From Nymphalis io (lineage: Eukaryota; Arthropoda; Insecta; Lepidoptera; Nymphalidae), in assembly GCF_905147045.1 (NCBI RefSeq), contig NC_065894.1, positions 13,429,501 to 13,493,500 on the forward strand: a DNA stretch of 64,000 nucleotides. Reading direction: 5' to 3'. A program made the position numbers and the translations under genes. Positions 36,316 to 47,092 of this stretch are shown piece after piece. Position 1 is the first letter of the stretch. Each line of letters starts with the position of its first letter. The notes beneath the pieces were generated by a model that had not been told where the DNA came from, searched no databases, and was given only the letters and a program-made list of their open reading frames with translations.

Positions 36316-39219
36316 ATGTTAAAACTAAAATTGTTTATTATTATGTTAATATATTACCAGAATGTTAATAGAATTAGATCAAAAACTGTTGATGTATCCC
36401 TTAACATTTTAAATAGCAATTATGACGTAATTTGCTTAACTGAAACCAATTTCAATGACGAAATATTCGACCATGAAGTCTTTGACTCACGCTACAATGT
36501 TTTTCGTAGAGACCGCTATACTACAAGTATTAACAAAAAAGATGGCGGTGGGGTAGTTATGGCGGTTAAGAAAAGCTTTAATGTCTTAAGACAAACTTCC
36601 TGGGACAGTGATCTCGAAGATTTATGGTTGAGTATATCTACTCATGATAATGTCTATACTCTTCATCTCTGTCTTTGCTATCTGCCTCCAGATCTTGCTG
36701 TCGACAGCATCGAATCTTTCTATGCTTCTTGCATAAAAATTGTAACAAACAAAAATGAGACAAACAATTTCTTAATTATTGGAGATTTTAATACACCGAA
36801 CTTAACATAGCACAATACGCCCACATCTAATGATCTTATACCTAGCTCTTGTCAAGATCACAAGTCACGTTTATTACTAGATATGATGAACTTTTGCAAT
36901 CTCAGTCAATTTAATTGTATTCGAAATCATAATGATAGACTTTTAGATCTCGTCTTATCGAATCTGTCGATAATCAAAGTTAACAGCGCGGTAGACTCAA
37001 CTTTAAGTCGTATTGATAAACATCATCCACCTATTACCATTAGTTTTAATCTTAAATCACAGGGTACAATTAAACAAAATAAGCGCATGAAACTCAATTA
37101 CTTTAAATGTAATTACCAAAATGTTCGATCGGTATTGGAAACCATTAATTGGACTAAAACTCTGTCATTTGAAGATATGGACACCAATGTAGAAGAATTC
37201 TACAAGATCTTAAACAAAGTAATCAAGGAAAACACACCTCTGGTACGAGACGAATCGTTTCGTTACCCAGTTTGGTTCAGCCATGGACTTAAGCGTTGTC
37301 TCACTGAAAAGCATAAATATCATAAAAAGTTTAAAAAATTTAATAATCCGCGAGACTATGACACTTTTTCTTTGCTGCGTAAAAGGAGTAAGAACCTTAT
37401 AGACAAATGCTATAACGATTTCGTGTGTTCGGTGGAAGACTCAATACACAGTAATTCAAAAATTTTCTACCGATTCATAAATGATAAAAAAGGCTCTAAA
37501 ATTAACTCAATACCGGAAGTTGTTAAATATGCGAATAAAACTTCTAAAAACGCCCAGGACGCTTGCGAATTATTTTCAAATTATTTTAGTTCAGTATTTA
37601 GTTCCTCCAATCTAAAAGGCTCACATAATTTTCATGCGGTCGATTACAATAATAATACACTAAGTAACTTTACTATCTCTAAAAATGAAATATACAAAAA
37701 AAATAGGAATCTAGATCAAAATAAGGGTGCAGGCCCTGACGGGATTCCACCTTCTTTCATAAAATTATGTGCTCAAGAACTTAGCACTCCACTGTCTATT
37801 CTGTTCAACATGTCCCTGAACAATGGTATCTTCCCTAAATACTGGAAAACTGCCTATATTATACCAATTTATAAATCTGGAGACCGTTCACATTGCGAAA
37901 ATTATCGTCCTATCAGTATTTTGTCATGTTTCTCCAAAATCTTAGAATCTATCGTATACGATAAAATTTATCATCACGTATATCCGGCACTGTGTAACAA
38001 ACAGCATGGCTTTGTAAAAAATCGTTCCACTACATCAAATTTGGTAGAATACAAGAACTATATTTGCAACACTTTTGCGAAATGTGGACAAACGGACTCG
38101 ATATATACTGACTTCTCAAAAGCGTTTGACAAGGTAAACCACATTTTGCTCTGTCGCAAACTAAAAGCATACGGAATCCATGGCTCCTTATTAAGATGGG
38201 TAGAATCATACCTAGACAGGAGAACACAATTAGTTGCAATCAAAGGGTACACTTCCTCCCCCGCAACAATTACATCTGGGGTACCACAGGGGTCGAACCT
38301 TGGACCTTTATTTTTCATAATATTTATTAATGACCTAGCTAAAGAGTTGTCGTGTCAATTTTTACTATACGCCGATGATCTTAAAATGTATTCTTCGATT
38401 AATAACGTCAATGATGCTATATCTCTTCAAAAGGACTTAGATACTCTTTCCAGATGGTGCACTAATAATCATATGACGCTAAATATAGAAAAGTGCTTTG
38501 TAATAAGTTTTACACTGAAAAGATCGAAAAAAGTACTTTTTGATTACACTATAAACGAAAACATACTTTCACGCAAATCCACCGCAAAAGACCTGGGAGT
38601 AATATTTGACGAAAAACTCTCTTTTAGGGATCATTACGAGTACATAATTAACAAGAGTAACAGATTGTGTGGATTCATAAGCAGGTGCACTAAAAGTTTT
38701 AAAAGGCCTAAAACTACTATACATCTTTACTGTTCCATAGTTCGCAGTATTTTAGAATATAACTCGGTTATATGGTCACCTAACTATGCCACTCACTGTG
38801 AAAAGATAGAAGCCGTACAGAAAAGGTTTTTACGATTGCTCAGTTTTCGCTATCAGTACGGACGTAAACTCGAATGCTACAATGACAGGCTTAGTCATTT
38901 TAAATTGCAAACACTAGAAATGCGTCGTGACTGCAATAACTTAGTATATTTGCATAAAATAATACACGGTGTTATTGATTCACCCTTGCTTTTAAGATCC
39001 ATCAACATAAACACTAACTTTAAATACCGACACCCTAGAATATTTACCCTGGACGCATACAATAACAACATATCATATCATAATCCTATCGGTCGTATGT
39101 GTCGCGCATATAACAAAATTTTTCTCGAAAAAGACGCGAATGATGGTATTGACATTTTCAACAATAACCTAAATCTATTTAGAAAACAATTGGTTTCAAT
39201 ATTTTCAATTAACAACTAA
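36316..39219 (+). pseudogene. LINE ORF2: endonuclease-reverse transcriptase, one stop codon
   Basis: A single frame of about 967 codons broken only by TAG at 36808-36810, directly after GDFNTPNLT, where Trp (TGG) is usual. Endonuclease: YYQNVNRIRSK, LTETNF, LIIGDFN. Reverse transcriptase: GAGPDGIPPSF, IPIYKSGDRSHCENYRPISI, KQHGFVKNRSTTSNL, YTDFSKAFDKV, GVPQGSNLGPL, LLYADDLKMY. The C-terminal part is complete to 39219. One substitution from open, so the insertion is young. ORF1 ends 41 nt upstream. Confidence 0.9.
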
Positions 39220-40831
39220 TAATAGTGATTAAATCTATTTTCTTATTCATTATTTAGTTCCTCATTTTAACATTTCATAATTTCATTTTATTTTTCATTG
39301 TCATAACTTGTTCATATTTTTCTGTATAATTTTTTCTTTTCATCTATTGTAAACGTTTTTTGTAAAGTGTACAATGTATTCTCAAGTGCTGATGTTATTC
39401 GATTTTTATAAGTGAAATATTTCGTCTACAATCTGTGTTCACATAGTTGTTGGGTTATAACTTAGCTTGCTTATAATGTTTACTTATATATTAAATGTGT
39501 CTTTAGTTATAATCTGTTTTGTGGACCATAAATAAATAAATAAATAAATCCGCCGACTTATAGTGCCAAACGCGACGTTTGCATACCGCTAGTGGCGGCA
39601 GCTTCGCCTGTGGCACTCTGGTAGAAATAAGGCTGTGATCCGAAGAGCCAAGAGGAGCCTGAACCACAACTTGATATTCCACCGGGTGAGAAGTCAGCAG
39701 AAGGTCCAGTAGAGAAGGTGCTTGCCCATCAATGTCTGGGATCCTGGTGGGCTGATCAACCAGTTGGGTCAAGTCATGTGTGAGAGCAAAAGCATGAGCA
39801 GTCCTTCCAGCATGGTCAGTTTTGAGGGATTTCAACCAGGATTCGTGGTGGGCATTAAAATCCCCCAAAAACACCAATTCCGCGTTAGGAAATTGCTCTT
39901 GCGCAGCATCTGCCACCCGACTAAGATGGTCAAATAATCGGCTTGTCTCCAAGTCACCACTGTGGGATCTGTAGAGGCACACGTAGACACGGCTCTGACG
40001 AACCAGGTCCACACGTACCACCAACATGGAGAAGGAGGGGTCCTCCAAGCAGCGCAGTCGGTGACAGCAAACATCCGTCCTGACGAACAAGCATACTCCG
40101 GCTTTCGCTTTGAAGGATTCTTCAAGCGTGTAGCCGGGATAATTAAGGTAGCTGGTATCGGCAGGACGGAGTATTTGTGTCTCCGTGAGAAACAACATTG
40201 CTGGCCGTGCTGTCTCGAGATGGTGGTGGACAGCGTTGAGGTTAGTGTGGAGTCCTCGGATGTTAGAGAACTCGACCTCAAACAGCGAGGGTATGGTAGG
40301 GGTGTGCACCGCTGTACGACCGTTATTTCTTTTTTGTTGCGCCATTTCGGAAAAATGAAATGAAAAAGAGACGTGAAGCGAGCGATGTATTGCCACGATA
40401 GGGATGGGCAAAGTGTAGAGGCGTGTTTCCCCAAGTGGTTGCCAAAAGGAAAAATACACTGACCCGCCGGACGGAAGGGCCCCCGAACCCCCCCGGAAGT
40501 GGCCGCCGGGACCCCACCTACCGGTCACCAACCGGCACGACGGTCCACCCCGAGATTATGCGTGGCCTGGTGGGGCAGCCTCACGAGCTGGTTAGGCACG
40601 CTCGGGCCCCTGTACTATGCCACGGGCAGCCAGCGGAACAGCCGTTTCTTCGGGTCTCCCTGACCGGCAGGTCAATACAGTTTCCCCCGGCATTGGTTCA
40701 ACAGCCGTCTCCAACTGGACCAACACCCATCGCGGAAATACTCGCTCGGGCTCTGGCTGTACGCTGGCTGACCTCGAAACGCGGCTGCAAGCCACTTCAC
40801 GAGTTTTTCACCATGCGTACGGTGGTAACAA

Positions 40832-41489
40832 GTATAGAAGGTGGATTACCAGGGTGGCGGCGAAAATGACGATACGTTATATAAGAAAACACTTGTAATG
40901 CTCGTTACAACGGTTACAATACCAATGCCCGATATATTTAAACTGGCGGTATTTATACAAAAACATCTTGACCTAATTTAATACTAAATTTACAAACTTA
41001 AAAGATAATATTAAACATTGTTTATCTTAATTATTCTAATGATTATTTACGGACAACTATTATTTAATAATACAGGATTATGTAACATTAAATATTAAAG
41101 ATTAATATATTACACCGGAAGTTGATAAGCAGCAGATAACCTAGCCAGATCAGTAAAATAAGATTCTAGTAGCTTAATCCTTACATTATACATAATAAAA
41201 CAAAATTATTATAGCATTGATTAATCGACATAATTTGAGAAAATATAAATAAACAATAAGCACTATTTATTAATTGCGCCGGAAGCTGACAAGCAGAAGG
41301 CGCCATTAATAAATAGAATAATATATAATAAAATGTTCCAAGTATAAACAAATATGAATCAACTATTTATTTGATTATGAAATTACTAATTAAATTGTTA
41401 AACAGAAGTTTTAATCTATACTTATAAATAATCATCAAGATGTACCCGAACTAGCCGTAAATGCAGGACTGGAAGTATTAATTGATAAC
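40832..41489. other. Gene-free AT-rich interval
   Basis: No coding signal. It contains the hairpin at 41263-41316 and a related GCCGGAAG-type motif (ACACCGGAAGTTGATAAGCAG) near 41113. Confidence 0.4.
41263..41316. repeat. 18-bp inverted repeat (hairpin)
   Basis: CTATTTATTAATTGCGCC at 41263-41280 pairs with GGCGCCATTAATAAATAG at 41299-41316 with one mismatch; the loop is 18 nt. Possibly the fold of a small hairpin transposon remnant. Confidence 0.6.
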
Positions 41490-42395
41490 ACATTATAAAT
41501 ACCGGTGTAAAATTTTGATATCAGCTCGTAAGCGATTTTTAGCTCGTAGAAAATACAGCCATAACAACGTATAACATATATACGTAAACTGAAAATATTT
41601 TTGCCGAAAAAACAATCGGATAGTAAAATATTTATACCGAAAATACAATAAAATGCTTATGTAAAATACTTGCATGATACTTCAGGACAACATAATGCAT
41701 ATCAATTGGTATAGTATTTATACTTATATTTTTGTCCATTTTTATATAAGTTTTTTTAAATTTAAATGCTAATTTAAATTCCCTTATTATTAGTTTAGTA
41801 TTATTACTTTAATTTAACTAAAGCCGGTTGAGTCGTTATATCTGGTATTAGGCTTGCTGGTCCGTTTCAAATATTTAATAGTCTTGTTTTTCCTCTACCA
41901 ATTTTTTATATTTGTAACCTGAAGTTACCAATAAGTATAGCACACTTTGGGAATGAAACAATCGCCTCCGGGTTATTTCGAAAGAAAAAATATAATTCTG
42001 TTATTGTTTATTGTCTGTTTTAAAATGTGAGTTATAAAATATCTCGCAGAGTTTCTTTCGCCGTTTCTTCTTAGGCCTGAGGTGTTTATTTCCGAACCGG
42101 TGGTAAATTAATGACAGTCAATAAGTAACGCTTCTATATTGACTAAAGATTTTCAAATTTGGAATGTTTAGATATATATTTAAGATTTGTTATTATTAAC
42201 CTGTTGATTTTCTAAATAAGTTTATTTGTGATATGAAATTTATTTCGACGAGATAAAAATTCGAAGTGGAATGTGCATTTGGAAAAATTTGCGACGACGA
42301 AATTGCGACCAATTTATTTTGTTTTGAAATGGTTTTGCTTTATTATTTACTTCATGCCATTTAAAATAACAGATATTATAGTTTACTGTGTTTGA

Positions 42396-42602
42396 CTTTC
42401 AATCACAAGTTTTTGTGCTATTTTAATACAAGACAACATTTCAAAGGAGCAGTTATACAAAAATTTGCATGAAATAGCCGAGTCATTGTCCGGTAAAGCA
42501 GTGTTCGGAGTTCGGTGTAGTAATCCCGAATGTGCAAGCAACGTGCGACAATATGCACAAAGCCGAGGTGTGAATGAGATCTTCATCAGCGGTCAGCGCT
42601 GA
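42396..42602 (+). other. Conserved open frame, no ATG, function unknown
   Basis: Open for 68 codons up to TGA, reading ...KEQLYKNLHEIAESLSG, then KAVFGVRCSNPECASNV and RQYAQSRGVNEIFISGQR. Two cysteines in CSNPEC could bind metal. The same frame is open in H2 (minus strand, about 15226-15434) and in the right arm (minus strand, about 49664-49870), where the opposite-strand frame is interrupted by TGA. That makes this the more likely coding direction. It looks like a captured exon or a transposon gene end. I do not recognise it. Confidence 0.4.
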
Positions 42603-43831
42603 CTCATGCCATCCTCACAACCCTTATTTAAGCTTCGAATCGTGTAGCGTTAGCATAATACATTATTTCTCTGCTTGGACGCTTCGCTTCGATGCTTAGA
42701 CTTTACTAATATTGAAAAAAAAACTATAGCCAGCTACTATTTAATCCTTGTACTTGATCAAATTAAAAAAAAATCAAATTTCCACAAGATCATTTCAATT
42801 GCTAATTTATTTATACTAATATTATAAATACGAAATAACAAGGGGCCCTGTCTGCCAGTCGCGGTAGGGGTAAGGGGCAGTGTTAGGTATAAAAAGCCCA
42901 TAAGTTTCAAGGTTGCTTCATACAAAATTTCATCAAAATCAGTTCAGTGATTTATTATTATTATGTATATATGTTTTTTGATGAGCAATCTGACTAAATA
43001 CTTTACGCTCATTCGTCGCCTATTGAACGACAAATTATTTTTATTATACATATATTATTATAAAATAAGTTTAATCAGTGATTCAGGAACTAGATGGAAC
43101 TATATGACAAACAATAATAATGGCTTATTTGTAGACATTGCTTTGCTATCCGTACATGTCCCAGTGGACATAATCCGGGTCCACGCGGAAGGGTTCCATG
43201 CAAAAGACAGACGCGATCGCAATCCCCAAACTACGATTGATAACCATACCAAAACAACCCCTATTCTTTATGGCATAGAACAGCATTTTCCCCACAAAAT
43301 CTAGGCAGCTGCCAAAATTAATGCGGATGTCGATTTCGCGTATCGAAATTACATGTCCGCCAAATTGACAGTTATATACGGTTTCCTATTTACTATCGGA
43401 TTTGTTTACGTACGATGTTATTTATAAGGGGCTTACATTGGGGATTTGAAATGCGTAACAATATGTATTTATAAAAAAAAATATTACATACATAAATTTT
43501 TTAATCTGTATTTTTTGTCTTTAAATAAAATGATTATACAATTTCTGACAGCACACGCTGCGGAGACGTGTCTCTCTGTCAGGGACGATAGGTGATTATT
43601 ACTCTAAAGATTTTTCGTAATCTAAAAATTATTCTATAAAAAACTGTTGTATAAGTTACATTGAGATCAATATTGTTGAAGAATTGCTTTCAGTTGCTTC
43701 TTAGTGTTATTAATTTTTTTCTATTAAAGTCCCCATTAATCTAGATCACAGCTGTATTACGATCTGGTCTAAAACATTAATAAGTAATTTTATGTGAACT
43801 TTCGGTAACTTCGTGTCTTAAGGGAAAGTCT

Positions 43832-44118
43832 TTTTTTTATAGTATAGATAGGCGGACGAGCATATGGGCCACCTGATGGTAAGTAATCATCAACGCCCAT
43901 AGACATTGGCATTGTAAGAAATTTTAACAATTGCATCACCAATGCGCCACCAACTTTGGGAACTAAGATGTTATGTCCCTTGTGCCTGTAATTACACTGA
44001 CTCACTCACCCTTCAAACTGGAACACAACAATACCAAGTACTGTTGTTTTGCGGTAGAATATCTGATGAGTGGGTGGTACCTACCCAGACGAGCTTGCAC
44101 AAAGCCTTACCACCAGTG
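43832..44118 (-). mobile_element. S3 SINE-like element in H3
   Basis: Same element as 1053-1340, in inverse orientation as part of the left inverted-repeat arm. Confidence 0.7.
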
Positions 44119-44500
44119 AAAAGTATCAATAGTCCACTAACACAATTTATCACTAACTGGCATTAATCACTTAAAAAAGGTTAAGTCCTTTTCAACATTA
44201 GAGCCAATAATAATTATTATCATATTCTATTTATTGGTTTTATTTAATTGAATTTATATTCACTAATATTATAAATGTTTATCTCTCTGTTTCATGGCTA
44301 ACTTAGCCGAACCGATTTTGATGCAATTTAGTAGGCAGCAAGCTTGAGCCCCAAGGAAGGACGAAGCCTATATAACTGTTTGCTTTTTTATACCTTACAT
44401 CTAAATGAGAAAAACAAATTAATTTTTTTATAAATACTTTTTAAATGTTAGTTGCAATTTAAAGTAATATAATTTATTATCTATATAATTTCCATATAGG

Positions 44501-44798
44501 TCATGACTGCCTCGTTGGTCTGTTGGCTTAATGTAAGGCCGCAGACCCGGAGGTCTTGGGTTCAATTCCCAGGTCGGGACAATAAAAAGTTATTGAGTTT
44601 TTCTGTCAGAAAATTCTCAGTAGCAGCCTGGAGTTTGGAAGTTAGAAATGTACACTCCAGTGCCTCGGTAAGCACGTAAAGCCATTGGTCCTGCGACAGA
44701 ACTCTTTCCGGTTGTGTTGGATTGCCGTCCCATTGGATTATGAGAGTTAGAGAATAGAGAGTGCACCTGTGTTTGCATACACACTTGTGCACTACTAA
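44501..44798 (+). mobile_element. tRNA-derived SINE S1 in H3
   Basis: The plus-strand copy: GCCTCGTTGGTCTGTTGGCT head, B box GGTTCAATTCC near 44560, body to 44798. The right-arm counterpart (47681-47795, minus) has lost most of its body through a deletion. Confidence 0.7.
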
Positions 44799-44871
44799 AT
44801 TATTAGTATGAACACGGAAACAATTATTTTCAATTACCTTTGCACTATTTTAATATTATTTAGTACTTTTA

Positions 44872-45185
44872 AGTCGATATGGCCCAGTGGTAAGAACGCG
44901 GGAATCTTAACCGATGAACGTGGGTTCAAACCCGGGCAAGCACCTCTGAATTTTCATGTGCTTAATTTCTGTTTATAATTCATCTCGTGCTTTTCGGTGA
45001 AGGAAAACATCGTGAGGAAACCTGCATGTGTCTAATTTCATCGAAATTCTGCCACATGTGTATTCCACCAACCCGCATTGGAGCAGCGTGGTGGAATAAG
45101 CTCCAAACCTTCTCCTCAAAAAAAAGGAGAGGAGGCCTTAGCCCAGCAGTGGGACATTTACAGGCTGTTACTACTTACTACTAAC
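44872..45185 (+). mobile_element. tRNA-derived SINE S2, complete, with target-site duplication
   Basis: Flanked by TAGTACTTTTA at 44861-44871 and 45186-45196, and absent from the other H copies. A box TGGCCCAGTGG and B box GGTTCAAACCC match the Pol III consensus. The 3' part (GTGGTGGAATAAGCTCC..., CAGTGGGACATTTACAGGC) is of a type common in Lepidoptera. Other copies or fragments: 5308-5408, 15765-15825, 31020-31090, 53080-53145, 59137-59330 and 60273-60572. Confidence 0.9.
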
Positions 45186-45492
45186 TAGTACTTTTATTTA
45201 TAAAATTCCAATAAGTACGTGATTTTTTTTCATAACATAACCTCAAATTCTATATTTATTTTGGCATTTCAGTTTTAACATAAGGATGACAGAACAGACC
45301 GACGGTGCTGCATGTATAATATGTTTTAAAAAAATAAAAAAAGAAATCATTGTTGGCGCAAGCGCCTGTTAAAACTGTGAAGCAATTTAGTATATGGACG
45401 TTACGGAACGATTTAGATATAAGGAACTTTGTTTATTGTAATTTTTTACCTACCCTGTCATAAAAATATGTAACACAATAAAATTTTCATTG

Positions 45493-46006
45493 CAACTAAA
45501 CTACGCCTTTTTTAATATCTCCTCGTTAAATACTATCAAAATCCGCAACATGGTCCGTTTCGAGCCTGGATGTGAAAAAACCAGTTCAAATTAAAGAAAA
45601 TTTATCAAGGATTTATTAAATTGTTGGACATCAAGAAATATTATATACGCAGCTGGGAATCACTGCATGATTTTGTTGCGTCATCCAGAGGATAACTTGG
45701 ACGCTGATATAATAAGAAGATTCTGTGGTCAGGATAGCAGAGTACCCAGTGGTAAACTCATAAAGATCTTGATGATTATTAATTCCCAACACTCTAAGGT
45801 AGTATTTAACGTAAAATAATTTGCTTAAGGTTAGTATATCTTTGTTAATACTGTAACTTGAATAAAATTCTACGAATATTATTATAATAAAGTTAATTTA
45901 ACTTAATCAAGCCTAGTTAAATTATTTTATTAATTATGTTGTAAAGATCTATCAAAGAGTAGTTATCAAAGACTATAAAATAACTGCATTATGATAAACG
46001 CTTTGT
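45493..46006 (+). repeat. BEL/Pao LTR-like segment, left
   Basis: Begins at the edge of the H block (GCAACTAAACTACGCC) and is followed on the same strand by a BEL/Pao gag start. An inverted copy is at 47093-47606. The exact 3' end of the LTR is not defined; it could extend to about 46280, just before the gag ATG. Confidence 0.6.
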
Positions 46007-46291
46007 TAGGTCATAAAGATTAATTGCAACATCTCTTTACGGTTATAATTTATTAAGATTTCAGTTTATTTAGCTTTATTAATATTGAAGTTAAGGTAAT
46101 TTTGTTAAGTTCTTAGAGCACGTGCTAACTTGTAACCTGTAGTTATTTAAATTTTATTTGTTGTACTGTTAAATCTTTAAAATATTGTCGTATTGCTTAT
46201 TATTACAGTCTGTAACTAGTATAAATTGTTGATTTGTATAAATTCTCACTTTGATTTGTATAAATTCCAGATTGTTACACCAGCCTACGCA

Positions 46292-46710
46292 ATGCCTGAG
46301 GATAAGGAGCTTACTAGGAAACGTGCGAGTTACAAAGGAAGGTTAACTTTCTTTTCTAACTATTTAAATTCATTGGATCCTTCAACTTTGAGCACCTCTG
46401 AGGTTAGTGAGTTACAGTTGCGTTTGAGTAAGCTCGAGGCTATGTATGAACAATACGATGAAGTGCAGGTGTCATTAGAATGCAATACTGACAATATGGA
46501 TAGTCAATTGTCAGAACGTAGCGAGTTTGAATCCTTTTATTATAAGTCTATATCTCGAGCTCAAGAAATACTTGCAAATCATAAGAAAAAGGATCAAGAA
46601 AATAGTGACGCGACATTAATTTCTAGCAATCATAAATTTGTAAAGTTACCAACGATTCAATTACCAAAATTCAACGGATCCTACACAAACTGGCTAGAGT
46701 TTCATGACAC
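46292..46710 (+). pseudogene. BEL/Pao retrotransposon gag, N-terminal fragment
   Basis: Starts MPEDKELTRKRASYKGRL, continues through a helical, acidic region (EVSELQLRLSKLEAMYEQYD) to VKLPTIQLPKFNGSYTNWLE and FHDTF, the segment typical of BEL/Pao gag. Homology stops at about 46710, where the sequence switches to the opposite strand of the protease region. Capsid-type protein; only about the first 140 residues remain. Confidence 0.8.
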
Positions 46711-47084
46711 TTTTGTGAGCCGCTGTCAAGAAGAGCACGAGCGGTGTAAACTATATTGTTTCCCCCCATCACATTTACTAATGCGGTCGAAAGTAAAACA
46801 CTGTGTTCAATTTTTGCCGTTAACGATAAGTTTGCGCTTTGATTTGATTGAGCGGACATAGTTGCATTATTACCAGTATCATTACCATTAACAGTTTTGT
46901 GAACAGAGGGAGTATTTTTAAATTTTGAATGTTCAGAAACGTGTACAAGAGTGTGGTGTTTGCGACGACATATTTTACAGCCTGCCTTCTTACAGTTGTT
47001 GGCATAATGGCCCACAGACAAACAATTAAAGCATACCTTATAGCTAGGTAAAATTTGCAAACGTGCTTCACATGACAGTGCCAA
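46711..47084 (-). pseudogene. BEL/Pao zinc knuckle and protease fragment, inverted
   Basis: Minus strand. It has a zinc knuckle CFNCLSVGHYANNC followed by CKICRRKHHTLVH, then a polar linker and the protease start ARALLDSGSQ with the catalytic Asp. The frame ends at the junction with the gag fragment. Immediately upstream on this strand is the inverted LTR-like segment: the first part of gag is deleted, and CGCTTTGT is shared at that joint. Confidence 0.8.
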
Positions 47085-47092
47085 AATTCAGG

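Larger units (their letters stand above)
35741..39546 (+). mobile_element. Younger Jockey/CR1-like LINE nested in L1a copy 3
   Basis: Inserted in opposite orientation to its host. The target is read from copy 1 (CCCAATCCGCCGAC at about 9710); AATC is present on both sides (35737-35740 and 39547-39550), a possible 4-bp target-site duplication. It ends in an (ATAA)n tail from 39528. The 5' side is truncated inside ORF1. It differs in sequence from L1a throughout. Confidence 0.9.
33436..40831 (-). mobile_element. L1a LINE copy 3, split by a nested LINE
   Basis: The 3' half is 33436-35740 and the 5' half 39547-40831; together they match copy 1 over almost its whole length. The coding parts are open apart from the insertion: 33644-35740 carries the reverse transcriptase with GVPQGSVLSP and YADD, and 39547-40345 carries the endonuclease from its ATG at 40345. 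Near the 3' end of the ORF a small inverted insertion (33627-33676) changes the last residues and brings in an early stop. The 5' edge is at 40831, shorter than copy 1 by about 100 bp. Confidence 0.9.
41490..46006 (+). repeat. Large inverted repeat, left arm
   Basis: Reverse complement of 47093-50765. It contains H3 (42310-45492, minus orientation) and the BEL/Pao LTR-like segment (45493-46006). It differs from the right arm by substitutions, a SINE insertion (44872-45185) and about 470 bp that the right arm has lost (equivalent to H1 about 78-551), so the arms have evolved separately for some time. Confidence 0.9.
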
